This document shows positions 1-7,914 of a stretch of 64,000 bases of DNA, piece after piece (positions within the stretch are counted from its first letter, which is position 1; the number at the start of each line of letters is the position of its first letter). The notes under the pieces are model-generated. The model did not search any database. It was given only the letters and a program-made list of their open reading frames with translations, and was not told where the DNA came from. A program made the position numbers and the translations under genes. The stretch spans positions 39,234 through 103,233 of the forward strand of contig JAURZE010000015.1 of NCBI GenBank assembly GCA_030653545.1. Reading direction: 5' to 3'. Source of the stretch: Nitrospira sp. (GTDB lineage: Bacteria; Nitrospirota; Nitrospiria; Nitrospirales; Nitrospiraceae).

Positions 1-276
1 TGGGCGCTGCTGGGGGCCTTTATCATTGCCGCCATTCTCACGCCGACGCCCGATCCCTTCAACCAGTGCCTCATGGCGTTGCCCATGTATGTCTTTTATG
101 AAGTCGGCATCATCAGCGCCGGCTTCTTCAATAAGAAGAAACCGGCGCCGGAAGAAGCCGACGCCGCGGATGTGCCGCCGCTGACGCCGGCGACCGTGCC
201 GGCCGGTGCCGCGCGCATGTCGAAGTCCGGCGACAGCGAGTATGTTGGAGTGCCGAGCGGGAATCCCCGTCGATAA
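1..276 (+). CDS. tatC: Sec-independent translocase TatC, C-terminal fragment
   Basis: The reading frame is open from the first base and ends in TAA, so only the last 91 residues are in the window. The residues ALLGAFIIAAILTPTPDP followed by a hydrophobic stretch and YEVGI match the last two membrane helices of TatC, the multispanning receptor of the twin-arginine export pathway for folded proteins. The tail after the last helix is long, about 50 residues, and rich in Pro and Ala. Tat export would suit the many cofactor-bearing periplasmic enzymes expected in this organism. An Mrp-type ATPase follows 39 bases downstream on the same strand. The family call rests on a short segment but the motif is characteristic. 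Confidence 0.85.
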   Translation, partial: WALLGAFIIAAILTPTPDPFNQCLMALPMYVFYEVGIISAGFFNKKKPAPEEADAADVPPLTPATVPAGAARMSKSGDSEYVGVPSGNPRR

Positions 277-315
277 CCGAAGCCTGAGGCTTCATGTCAT
301 ATAGAAGGACACACT

Positions 316-1272
316 ATGGCCCGTGAACTGAATGTCATTCAACCGTCCGCATCCGGGGGAAGCGATGCCTGCACCTACATGTGGGCCTGCGCGATTTGTG
401 ACGAGAACGAATCTTGTCAGAAGGATAAAGAAGGCCATAGCCGATGGCTCGTCGCCAAGCGGATGGAGCGCATCGAGTACAAAGTGCTGATCATGAGCAA
501 CAAGGGCGGTGTGGGGAAGAGTACCTGCACGACCAACCTCGCGGTCAGCCTGGCACTCAAGGGCTGGCACGTGGGCATCTGCGACATGGACATTCATGGG
601 CCGAACATTCCGAAGATGGTCGGGGCAGAAGGACAGAAGCTCAAGATCAGCACCTCAGGCGGCATCATTCCTTTTCAGGCCTATAACCTGAAAATCGCTT
701 CCATGTCGTTCCTGCTCCAGAATCCTGATGACCCCATCATCTGGCGCGACGCGTACAAGTATGAATTCATCAATCAGCTGTTGGGCGGCGTGGAGTGGCA
801 GGATCTGAACTTTCTGTTCATCGATTTGCCGCCGGGGACCGGCAACGAATCGGTCACGACGATCGACCTGCTCGGCAATGTGAGCGGCGCGGTCATTATC
901 ACGACACCGCAGGAAGTCGCCCTGTTGGATTCGCGCAAGTCGGTGACGTTCTGCAAAGACAGTGAAGTGCCGATCATCGGTATCGTGGAAAACATGAGCG
1001 GTCTGGAGTGTCCGCATTGTCATCAGAATATCGAAGTGTTCAGGAAGGGCGGGGGGGAAGCTTCCGCCAACGACATGGGTGTGCCGTTCCTTGGGCGGAT
1101 TCCGCTCGATCCCGATGTCGTGATGCAGTCGGATGCGGGCGAGCCGTTTGCGATGTTCAATTCCGATACGGCGACGGCTGAGTGCTATCACAATATCGCC
1201 AATCAGATCGAAGCGTTTTGCAAGAAGAGCGGGTCGCTGGTAAAAGTGGCGCCGCGGCACGCGCCACATTGA
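316..1272 (+). CDS. Mrp/Nbp35-family iron-sulfur carrier ATPase
   Basis: A 318-residue P-loop ATPase of the MinD/Mrp/Nbp35 group, which assembles or carries [4Fe-4S] clusters for transfer to apoproteins. The deviant Walker A motif NKGGVGKSTCTTNLA lies near residue 62, and FIDLPPGTGNES is the conserved switch segment of the family. A C-terminal CPHC pair (near residue 236) is the usual bridging cluster site at the dimer interface. The N-terminus adds a second cysteine group (C19, C25, C28, C34, spacing CX2CX5C for the last three) like the N-terminal cluster motif of eukaryotic Nbp35. An AAGGA sequence precedes the ATG. moeA starts one base after the stop, so the two are probably translated together. 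Confidence 0.88.
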   Translation: MARELNVIQPSASGGSDACTYMWACAICDENESCQKDKEGHSRWLVAKRMERIEYKVLIMSNKGGVGKSTCTTNLAVSLALKGWHVGICDMDIHGPNIPKMVGAEGQKLKISTSGGIIPFQAYNLKIASMSFLLQNPDDPIIWRDAYKYEFINQLLGGVEWQDLNFLFIDLPPGTGNESVTTIDLLGNVSGAVIITTPQEVALLDSRKSVTFCKDSEVPIIGIVENMSGLECPHCHQNIEVFRKGGGEASANDMGVPFLGRIPLDPDVVMQSDAGEPFAMFNSDTATAECYHNIANQIEAFCKKSGSLVKVAPRHAPH

Positions 1273-1273
1273 G

Positions 1274-2584
1274 ATGGGAGCGATTGTGAAGGCGAACGAC
1301 GCAACAGAAGGACTCACGCGCCTTGAAGAGGCGCAGCGGATCGTCTTGGAGGCCACTCCGACGCTGGGCCTGGAGAAAGTGTCGATCCTCGACGCGCTGG
1401 GACGTGTATTGGGCGAGGATATCGTCGCCGAGCGGGACAATCCGCCGTGGAACAACAGCGCCATGGACGGGTTCGCCGTGCGCTGGGAGGATATCAAACA
1501 GGAGCATGCGATCGAAAAGACCGTCACGCTGAAGGTGATTGAAGATGTCCCGGCCGGGAAAATGCCGACGAAGTCCGTCGGTCCCGGGCAGGCGATTCGT
1601 ATTATGACCGGGGCGCCGATTCCGCAAGGAGCGGATACGGTACTGAAAGTGGAAGATACGGAACACACGCTGGATTCCGTTCGCGTCTTCAAACCTGAAC
1701 CGCGCGGGTCCAATATCCGGCCGCAAGGCGAAGATGTGAAGAAGGGCGAATGCATCATTGCCAAGGGGACACAGATTCGTCCCGGTGACGCGGGCATGTT
1801 GGCGATTCTCGCGAAGTCCTTTGTCTTTGTCTATCAGCGCCCGCGGGTGGCCATTCTGTCGACGGGCGATGAGTTGGCCGATCTGGATGAGCGATTCAGC
1901 GAAGAGAAAATCATCAATTCGAACAGCTACGGGATTGCCGCGGCGGTGCAGGAGGCCGGCGGCATTCCTTTCCTGCTCGGGATTGCCCGCGATACTCCGG
2001 CGGCGTTGAAGGAGAAGATCTCCCATGGGCTGACGGCGGATGTGTTGGTCCTGTCCGGGGGCGTGTCGATGGGAGACTACGATTTTACCAAAGCCGTATT
2101 CCGCGAATTGGGCGCCGAGATGAATTTTTGGAAGCTTGCGATCCGTCCTGGGCAACCCCTGGCCTTCGGCAAGATTCAGGGCAAGTTGGCCTTCGGCCTG
2201 CCGGGGAATCCGGTCTCGTCGATGGTGACTTTCGAGCAACTGGTGCGGCCGGCCATCTTGAAGATGAACGGGCACCGGACCTACGGGCGGCCGCTGGTGC
2301 ATGCAGTCATCCAGGAGAAGTTTTCGAAACGAACGGACCGCCGGCATTTCCTTCGCGGCGTGCTGACGCGGGAAGACGGTGTCTTCAAAGTTCGGACGAC
2401 CGGTGCGCAAGGGTCGGGAATCTTGACGTCGATGGTGAAGGCGAATTGCTTGATCGATATTCCGGTCGAAGTGGAACGGGTGAATCCTGGCGATCTGGTG
2501 ACCGTGCAATTATTGAGCGGGGAAGCCTGGAAGACGCAGTCGGAAGAGACTCACAGCATCGGGCATAAGACGTCCTGTTGTTGA
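1274..2584 (+). CDS. moeA: Molybdopterin molybdenumtransferase MoeA
   Basis: A 436-residue MoeA/gephyrin-E homologue. It inserts molybdate into adenylylated molybdopterin in the cytoplasm, giving active molybdenum cofactor. Visible signatures are NNSAMDGFAV near residue 58, MTGAPIPQGADTV near residue 112, the catalytic-domain stretch LSGGVSMGDYD, and FGLPGNPVSS. The C-terminal beta-barrel domain follows and the protein ends in a Cys-Cys pair. Length is normal for the family. It lies between the Mrp-type ATPase and mobB in one direction, consistent with supply of molybdopterin-guanine-dinucleotide cofactor, for example to nitrite oxidoreductase. Confidence 0.95.
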   Translation: MGAIVKANDATEGLTRLEEAQRIVLEATPTLGLEKVSILDALGRVLGEDIVAERDNPPWNNSAMDGFAVRWEDIKQEHAIEKTVTLKVIEDVPAGKMPTKSVGPGQAIRIMTGAPIPQGADTVLKVEDTEHTLDSVRVFKPEPRGSNIRPQGEDVKKGECIIAKGTQIRPGDAGMLAILAKSFVFVYQRPRVAILSTGDELADLDERFSEEKIINSNSYGIAAAVQEAGGIPFLLGIARDTPAALKEKISHGLTADVLVLSGGVSMGDYDFTKAVFRELGAEMNFWKLAIRPGQPLAFGKIQGKLAFGLPGNPVSSMVTFEQLVRPAILKMNGHRTYGRPLVHAVIQEKFSKRTDRRHFLRGVLTREDGVFKVRTTGAQGSGILTSMVKANCLIDIPVEVERVNPGDLVTVQLLSGEAWKTQSEETHSIGHKTSCC

Positions 2585-2605
2585 TCGTGGAAAGGGACTG
2601 AGTTC

Positions 2606-3118
2606 ATGCCGGTGCCCATCGTGTCATTTGTCGGCCGGTCGAACAGCGGCAAGACCACGCTGATTGAGCGCGTGATTCCCGAGTTGGTGCGGGCGGGCTA
2701 TCGCGTGGCGACGGTGAAGCATGCCGGCCACGGGTTCGATCTCGATACCGAAGGGAAAGATAGCTGGCGCCATAAACGTGCGGGGGCCAGCAGTGTCATC
2801 GTGATGTCCCGCGGCAGTCTGGCGATGTTTGCCGATGTGCCGGAGGAAATGAAGGTTGAGGAAATTCGGGACCGGTTTCTCGATGGCTCCTACGATCTCA
2901 TTATTGCGGAAGGCTGGAAGAGTGAGGGGTATCTGAAGATCGTCGTCATCCGTGAACAGGTCGGCGAAGTGCCGGTCTCTCCCGACGGGCTGTTGGCGGT
3001 GGTATCCGATAAGCCGATCGATCTTCCTGTGCCGGTGCTCGATTTGAACGATGTCACGGGTGTCGCGGCCCTCATCATCAAGCACTTTCCGCGCGTCACG
3101 CATGAATTGGAACCGTAA
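2606..3118 (+). CDS. mobB: Molybdopterin-guanine dinucleotide biosynthesis protein MobB
   Basis: A 170-residue GTP-binding protein of the MobB family, which assists MobA in forming the guanine-dinucleotide form of molybdenum cofactor. The P-loop GRSNSGKTTLIE lies at residues 10-21. VATVKHAGHGFDLDTEGKDS and DLIIAEGWK are family-typical. The gene lies 21 bases after moeA and its 3' end overlaps the start of the next gene, a cytochrome, by 17 bases in another frame, so coupled expression is likely. MobA is encoded separately near 51.3 kb. Confidence 0.93.
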   Translation: MPVPIVSFVGRSNSGKTTLIERVIPELVRAGYRVATVKHAGHGFDLDTEGKDSWRHKRAGASSVIVMSRGSLAMFADVPEEMKVEEIRDRFLDGSYDLIIAEGWKSEGYLKIVVIREQVGEVPVSPDGLLAVVSDKPIDLPVPVLDLNDVTGVAALIIKHFPRVTHELEP

Positions 3119-3812
3119 AGCGACGCTGGTTCTGGCCCTGATCGTCGGAGCATTCGTCTTCGGCGGGATCGCAATTCCCCTGACCAATCATCCGAAGTTC
3201 TGTGCCAGTTGTCATACCATCACGCCCTCGTATGACAGCTGGGTGACGTCGTCCCATAAAGAGGTGACCTGTGTGGCCTGCCATGTCCGTCCCGGCCTTG
3301 AAGGATGGATTCATGACAAAGCATGGAATGGGACGAAGGATTCGATGATTCATCTGTTCGGCACGCCGACCGATTCCCACAATCTTCAGGCGAAGGTGGA
3401 GTCGGATGTCTGTGTGGGTTGTCACCGGAACATTCTGAGGGTGTCTGAAATCGCCACGCGGGATCTGCCTCCGCCTGTCAAGGACGTGGGGCTGGTGATG
3501 AGTCACCGGGCGCATATGGAGGCCTTTGGTGTGAGGGGGCAGGGCGAGGGGTGCACCACATGCCATTCAGCCGTGGTGCATGAAAAGCCGATCAAGGGCT
3601 ATCCGATCGTGATTCCTCGTGGCCATGTGTCGGCTGACAGCCAGCCCTGGTATCCCGATCATCCCGAAGGATCGTATCTCCGCACCAGGACGTTGTCCGA
3701 CTGTTTTCGCTGCCATGACGGCAAGCAGGAGTATCAGGGGAAGCCGGTCAGCCGAAAGTGCGAGACGTGCCATATCCCTGAAAAAATCAGTGCGGCCTTA
3801 TTGTTCAATTGA
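3102..3812 (+). CDS. NapC/NirT-like membrane-anchored six-haem cytochrome c
   Basis: Starting at the ATG that overlaps the mobB tail, the protein has 236 residues. A signal-anchor helix (roughly residues 8-27) is followed by six CxxCH haem sites: CASCH, CVACH, CVGCH, CTTCH, CFRCH and CETCH. NapC/NirT proteins normally carry four haems and pass electrons from membrane quinol to periplasmic reductases. Here the N-terminal part looks NapC-like (TNHPKFCASCHTITPSYDSW), while the C-terminal part adds two haems. It would sit on the periplasmic face. The partner is not clear from the neighbours, which are mobB and an ABC exporter. An upstream in-frame start at 3051 lies wholly inside mobB and is less likely. 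Confidence 0.85.
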   Translation: MNWNRKATLVLALIVGAFVFGGIAIPLTNHPKFCASCHTITPSYDSWVTSSHKEVTCVACHVRPGLEGWIHDKAWNGTKDSMIHLFGTPTDSHNLQAKVESDVCVGCHRNILRVSEIATRDLPPPVKDVGLVMSHRAHMEAFGVRGQGEGCTTCHSAVVHEKPIKGYPIVIPRGHVSADSQPWYPDHPEGSYLRTRTLSDCFRCHDGKQEYQGKPVSRKCETCHIPEKISAALLFN

Positions 3813-3829
3813 GATCTGAGACTTTTGCG

Positions 3830-4558
3830 ATGGCGTCACCCGTTCTTGAAGTCCGTAATCTGACCAAAACGTTCGGCGACTTTACGGCCGTCAACGGCAT
3901 TTCGTTCGCCCTGCACCCTGGTGAGATCCTCGGAGTCTTAGGGCCGAACGGCGCGGGCAAGACGACGACGATGCACATGCTGCTGGGTCTCATTACACCC
4001 ACTTCCGGGACGATCTCGATGTTCGGGATGGATCTGGAGACTCATCGGGAGGCGATTCTGCAGCGGGTGAATTTTTCATCCACGTATATGTCGATGCCGC
4101 AATCGCTGACGGTCGAAGAAAATCTGTGGGTCGTGGCCCGGCTCTATGGCCTGCCCGATGTCCAGCGAAAGATCGATGACATTGTGAAGAAGTTGGAGAT
4201 GGGGGAGTTTCGGCACAAGGTCACGCGCAAGCTTTCGTCGGGGCAGATGACCAGGCTCACGTTGGCGAAGGCCTTTTTGACTGAGCCGAAGATCCTCTTC
4301 CTGGACGAACCGACAGCCAGCCTGGATCCTGATATCGCGCATAAGATCCGGGCCTTGCTGAAGGATGAACAGCGCGCTTCCGGTTTGAGTGTTCTCTATA
4401 CCTCGCATAACATGCGGGAGATGGAAGAAATGTCGGATCGCATTATCTTCCTCCAAAAAGGAAATCTTGTGGCAGAGGGTACGGCTGCTCAAATTGTCTC
4501 CCGTTTCGGACAGACAGATCTCGAAGATGTGTTTTTGAAGTTAGCCCGAGAATCGTAG
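3830..4558 (+). CDS. ABC-2 type transporter ATP-binding protein
   Basis: A 242-residue ATPase subunit from the ATG at 3830. A TTG at 3809 would add seven residues and overlap the previous stop. Walker A is GPNGAGKTTT, the signature is LSSGQMTRLTLAKAF (a variant of LSGGQ), and Walker B is ILFLDEPTASLDPD, followed by the switch His in YTSHNMREME. The closest families are CcmA/NodI/NosF-like ATPases that pair with six-helix ABC-2 permeases. The cognate permease is probably the gene at 5003, with one small membrane protein between them. The substrate cannot be told from sequence. Confidence 0.88.
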   Translation: MASPVLEVRNLTKTFGDFTAVNGISFALHPGEILGVLGPNGAGKTTTMHMLLGLITPTSGTISMFGMDLETHREAILQRVNFSSTYMSMPQSLTVEENLWVVARLYGLPDVQRKIDDIVKKLEMGEFRHKVTRKLSSGQMTRLTLAKAFLTEPKILFLDEPTASLDPDIAHKIRALLKDEQRASGLSVLYTSHNMREMEEMSDRIIFLQKGNLVAEGTAAQIVSRFGQTDLEDVFLKLARES

Positions 4559-4561
4559 CGG

Positions 4562-4576
4562 CCCCGCAAGGCGGGG
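4562..4576 (+). other. Short GC-rich hairpin between transporter genes
   Basis: Six perfect base pairs (CCCCGC with GCGGGG) around a three-base loop lie just after the ATPase stop. No T-run follows, so it is more likely an mRNA stability or attenuation element than a terminator. Confidence 0.4.
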
Positions 4577-4597
4577 AAGGAATGGAGCGCTCCTATC

Positions 4598-4996
4598 ATG
4601 GTAGAGACAGCCATCTCGTTTGTACTAGGGCTGGTGCTGGGCGGATTTGGAATCAGTGCCTGTTGGGGACTCTTTTGGTCGATCCTGGCCATCGTGGGTG
4701 TGCTGCGCGGCACCAGTAAGTGGCAAGTGGTGCGGGCCAGCCTGACGGCGGGATTGGTCCCTCTCCTGATGGTGACAGCGGTGGCGTGGATGATGGATAG
4801 CGCGCGCGTGGGTACCTGGCCCTTTCTGCTGGGAGTGGCGGGAATTCCGGTGACGCTGCTCGGATTGGGTCTGAGAAAATTACCGGACGGCACGCGTGTC
4901 GGCGAGCGGCTCGTGGGTGGAGCCCAGACGATGATGGATACCATGCTGGGACGGCATCATGAGTGCGGAGGATGCGGTGAGGAACATCACCACTAA
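4598..4996 (+). CDS. Small membrane protein with His/Cys-rich tail
   Basis: I do not recognise the family. The 132 residues contain three to four hydrophobic segments (about 5-38, 45-65, 75-90), with a Gly-rich first helix, and end in GRHHECGGCGEEHHH. That tail looks like a metal-binding site. The gene lies between an ABC-2 ATPase (39 bases upstream) and the matching permease (6 bases downstream), so it may be an accessory subunit or metal-sensing component of that transporter. Its position, intact frame and membrane character support a real gene. The role is inference only. Confidence 0.7.
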   Translation: MVETAISFVLGLVLGGFGISACWGLFWSILAIVGVLRGTSKWQVVRASLTAGLVPLLMVTAVAWMMDSARVGTWPFLLGVAGIPVTLLGLGLRKLPDGTRVGERLVGGAQTMMDTMLGRHHECGGCGEEHHH

Positions 4997-5002
4997 GGCC
5001 CA

Positions 5003-5794
5003 ATGAAGCTCCACCGAATTACTGCCATCGTGTTCCGTCACCTCTACCTCTATCGCCGGAGCTTGCCCCGGATAATGGAGATTTTCTACTGGCCGTTTCT
5101 CGATCTCGTCATCTGGGGATTTATTACCCTCTATCTCGCGCGGTATCAGACGCAGGTTCCCGGTTTCGTGACCTTTTTCCTCGGAGCGCTGATCCTCTGG
5201 GACGTGCTGTTCCGGTCGCAACAGGGGATCACGATTTCGTTCCTCGAAGAACTCTGGTCCCGCAACCTGATGAATCTGTTCGCGAGTCCGCTGAAGCCGA
5301 GTGAGTTTCTTGCTGCGACAATGATCATGAGCATCTTCAAGGTCGCCTGTGTGTCGTTGGTGATGGGGTTCTGCGCCTGGCTGTTTTACGATTACAGTAT
5401 TTTGATTATCGGACTCTGGCTGCTCCCTTTCGTGCTGAATTTGGTGGTCACCGGATGGGTCATCGGCGTCTTTACCACCTCACTGATCATGCGGTTCGGG
5501 CAGGAGGCCGAGGTGTTGGCCTGGAGCATGGTGTTCCTCTTTCAGCCGATCTCCTGTGTGTTCTATCCGATGGATGTTCTACCGGCCTGGCTGAAGCCGG
5601 TCGCCTGGGCTAATCCGGCCGCGCATGTCTTTGAAGGAATGCGCGGCGTCCTCAGCCAGACCGGTCAGCCGGTTGAGCATCTTTGCTGGGCGATCGGGCT
5701 GAACCTCCTGTTTTTGACGGCCATGATCGCCTGGTTTCACCGGACGTTTGCCTATTGCCGGAACCAGGGTCTGCTGGTTCGGGTCGGGGAGTGA
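5003..5794 (+). CDS. ABC-2 type transporter permease
   Basis: A 263-residue integral membrane protein with about six predicted helices. EIFYWPFLDLVIWGF near the N-terminus and FQPISCVFYPMDVLPAWLKP before the last helices are typical of ABC-2 permeases, the latter being the conserved loop of the family. It would form the membrane channel driven by the ATPase encoded at 3830. It starts six bases after the small His/Cys-tailed protein. Substrate unknown; ABC-2 systems of this size export polysaccharides, drugs or copper-site maturation factors. Confidence 0.87.
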   Translation: MKLHRITAIVFRHLYLYRRSLPRIMEIFYWPFLDLVIWGFITLYLARYQTQVPGFVTFFLGALILWDVLFRSQQGITISFLEELWSRNLMNLFASPLKPSEFLAATMIMSIFKVACVSLVMGFCAWLFYDYSILIIGLWLLPFVLNLVVTGWVIGVFTTSLIMRFGQEAEVLAWSMVFLFQPISCVFYPMDVLPAWLKPVAWANPAAHVFEGMRGVLSQTGQPVEHLCWAIGLNLLFLTAMIAWFHRTFAYCRNQGLLVRVGE

Positions 5795-5801
5795 CATTGA
5801 A

Positions 5802-5830
5802 TTCACCGGACCCCTATGGTAGGCTACAAT
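5802..5830 (+). promoter_or_regulatory. Possible sigma-70 promoter for the RRM gene
   Basis: TTCACC and TACAAT are separated by 17 bases just after the permease stop. This leaves a leader of about 180 bases before the RNA-binding protein gene. The -35 box is weak, so this is only a candidate. Confidence 0.3.
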
Positions 5831-6014
5831 TACCTCATCGCCAGGGCCTCGCGATGAATCGTTAAAATAAAGCAGGCCCGCAACGATGTTGCCTTGCCCG
5901 GGAATTTCGTCGGAAGTCAGACCTGAGTCGCCGCATTGATCGCGTCTTCGGCCCGCTCCTTCCTCCGTCACTCGAGTCCAAGACAATATCATCATTTTCA
6001 AAGGAGGAACCCAC

Positions 6015-6371
6015 ATGGGTTCGAAGATCTACGTCGGTGGGTTGCCTTATGCGGCGACCGAACAACAACTCAGTGAACTGTTTGCCGCGCATGGGGCTGT
6101 CGAGTCCGCGCGCGTGATCACGGACAAGTTCACCGGCCAGTCACGGGGCTTCGGCTTCGTGGAGATGGCCTCTGATTCAGAAGCTCAAGCGGCTATTACG
6201 GCTTTGAACGGCGCCGATTTCGGCGGCCGGACCTTGACCGTCAATGAAGCGCGCCCACAGGAGCCCCGCACGGGCGGCGGCGGTGGTGGCGGACGCGGTG
6301 GATTTGGCGGGGGCGGGGGTGGCCGTGGTGGTAACGGCGGTGGTGGCGGCGGTAAGCGCGACCGCTGGTAA
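6015..6371 (+). CDS. Glycine-rich RRM RNA-binding protein
   Basis: A 118-residue protein with one RNA-recognition motif: RNP2 is KIYVGGLPY at residues 4-12 and RNP1 is RGFGFVEM near residue 46. From about residue 85 it becomes almost pure Gly and Arg (GGGGGGRGGFGGG-type). Proteins of this type act as small RNA chaperones, often cold-induced, in cyanobacteria and other bacteria. A strong AAGGAGG ribosome site lies upstream and a long leader of about 180 bases precedes it. It is monocistronic, closed by a hairpin terminator at 6394. The track of Gly codons also produces long false frames on both strands. Confidence 0.93.
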   Translation: MGSKIYVGGLPYAATEQQLSELFAAHGAVESARVITDKFTGQSRGFGFVEMASDSEAQAAITALNGADFGGRTLTVNEARPQEPRTGGGGGGGRGGFGGGGGGRGGNGGGGGGKRDRW

Positions 6372-6393
6372 TACATTCTGTGCCATGAGTCGT

Positions 6394-6427
6394 GAAGGGG
6401 CTGTCACCGCAAGGTGGCAGCCCCTTC
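6394..6427 (+). terminator. Intrinsic-type terminator after the RRM gene
   Basis: Fifteen bases, GAAGGGGCTGTCACC, pair with a near-perfect complement around the loop GCAA (one G-T pair). Only a weak T-rich stretch follows, so its efficiency is uncertain. Confidence 0.7.
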
Positions 6428-6522
6428 GGCGTTTCTGCGACCGGCGGCCTTGTCATTCTAAAGACGAGGGTGATAAGACAGCTTGGTCGGGGCGCCGGTC
6501 CGTTGTTCCAAGGAGGAAGATT

Positions 6523-7197
6523 GTGGGGAGTCAGGGAGAGGTACGTTCGTCGACGGTGGCGCTCTCGGAGCTGCAGTCGTTTTCATTCCGCCAGAGTCCG
6601 GTGCTGGTCGTGGAAAACTTTTGGTCGGCCGATGAGCGGCAGTATTTCCGCGACGCGATGAATCAGGCGGCCTGGAAGAGTTTGTCGGATCTTCCCAAGG
6701 TGCGGGAAGATTTCCCGGATTCAGGCAATTGGGCGAAAGCGGAGATCGGCCCGGCGCAGGGGAATCGATTCTTGTCCCGATTGCAGCTGCCTTGTATTCA
6801 GGAACACATGGAATCGTTTCCGAACATCATCGGCCGCCACATGGGGTTCAGTTACTACTCGTATTCGGCCGGGGATTGCTTGCTGACGCACGACGATACC
6901 GATCAGGGGCAGCCGGTCGGAGGCCGACGGGCCCCGTCACGGCGAATTGCGCTGGTGAGTTATTTCCACGAGGAGTGGCAGTCGGATTGGGGAGGGGAAC
7001 TGATCGTCTATGCCACTCGTTCGACCCACACGGCAGAGAAGCCGGCATTGTCCGTCACGCATTGTATCGAGCCTCGTCCGGGGTCCCTGGTCATGTTCAC
7101 CGTGCCGCGGTTTCACCGTGTGTGTCGGGTCGATCAAACGGCCGGTCAACACCGACGCCTCTCCATCGCAGGCTGGTTCATGACGGAGCATGCCTAG
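6523..7197 (+). CDS. 2-oxoglutarate/Fe(II)-dependent oxygenase
   Basis: From a GTG with AGGAGG six bases upstream, the protein has 224 residues. A far-upstream in-frame start lies inside the RRM gene and is rejected. The jelly-roll iron site is visible as HDD in LLTHDDTD (the HxD part), with the distal His in TVPRFHRVCRV and an Arg in HRRLSIAGWF for the 2OG carboxylate. WGGELIVY is also typical of prolyl-4-hydroxylase-like proteins. Such enzymes hydroxylate protein or small-molecule substrates with O2. No neighbour suggests a substrate. Confidence 0.8.
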   Translation: MGSQGEVRSSTVALSELQSFSFRQSPVLVVENFWSADERQYFRDAMNQAAWKSLSDLPKVREDFPDSGNWAKAEIGPAQGNRFLSRLQLPCIQEHMESFPNIIGRHMGFSYYSYSAGDCLLTHDDTDQGQPVGGRRAPSRRIALVSYFHEEWQSDWGGELIVYATRSTHTAEKPALSVTHCIEPRPGSLVMFTVPRFHRVCRVDQTAGQHRRLSIAGWFMTEHA

Positions 7198-7262
7198 CCA
7201 TCCCGCCTGGTTCAAGGACGCACAACGTTCATAGTGTATGTGGATGAGGTCTGAGGGAGGGG

Positions 7263-7769
7263 TTACCCGAACCAGTCGACATCGTTCGCCGCTTTCCCCA
7301 GATGCAGATTGAGCGCCGGAGGGGGACTCTGGAGGACATCGCGGATCAGCTGAATCAAAGCAGCTTTTTCAAACGGCTTTTGCAGGAATGGCAGTGCGCC
7401 TCGCTTGATGCCGTGGCTGGTGAGTTCCTTGTCAGGATTCCCCGACATAAGGATGATTCGGAGCCCTTGGCGCATGGTGGCGGCGCGCATGGCCAGTTCA
7501 TGCCCATGGACATGGGGAAACGCATTCGAACCGGAAGCGAGCTGGAATCCCGGAGGAGGCAGTACCAGGTCGGTCAGTAAGACATCAATCGGCCCCTCGT
7601 GCTTTGAACAGATTTTCAGCGCCTCCGAACTGCCATCCGCTTCCAGGATTGTGTAGCCTTCAGCCTGGAGGAGTGCGCGGCATAACTTGATGATGGACGG
7701 CTCGTCATCCACGACGAGAATTGTTGCGGGTGAGTGAGACGCTGGGCTATTGGCGGCAGTCTGATCCAT
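7263..7769 (-). CDS. Single-domain response regulator
   Basis: A 168-residue stand-alone receiver. The acidic pair is in ILVVDDEPS (about residues 17-25), the phospho-acceptor Asp is in DVLLTDLVLPP near residue 66, and the conserved Lys is in FLQKPFE. The loop after the phosphorylation site is longer than usual (PPPGFQLASGSNAFPHVHG). There is no output domain, so it probably acts by protein contact or in a phosphorelay. It is transcribed alone, between convergent and divergent units. The cognate kinase is not adjacent. Confidence 0.87.
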   Translation of the reverse strand: MDQTAANSPASHSPATILVVDDEPSIIKLCRALLQAEGYTILEADGSSEALKICSKHEGPIDVLLTDLVLPPPGFQLASGSNAFPHVHGHELAMRAATMRQGLRIILMSGNPDKELTSHGIKRGALPFLQKPFEKAALIQLIRDVLQSPPPALNLHLGKAANDVDWFG

Positions 7770-7914
7770 ATGGGGCTACTACTTAATCGGTTAGACTCAG
7801 CCTATTCTTGAGTCGTCATCAGCGCCAGAAAATATGTATTTTGTGCTAGTCGCGGAGGGGGGGCAGGACGGCAGGTCGATCATCGAGACCGGGACTCGGT
7901 TTTGACGGCCTGGA

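Noticed and set aside
655..1797. 380-codon - strand frame opposite the Mrp gene and moeA
   Set aside because: Antisense to two well-supported genes and not domain-like.
6244..6522. Longer start for the 2OG oxygenase inside the RRM gene
   Set aside because: It would run through the Gly-rich RRM coding region and its terminator; the GTG at 6523 has AGGAGG at proper spacing.
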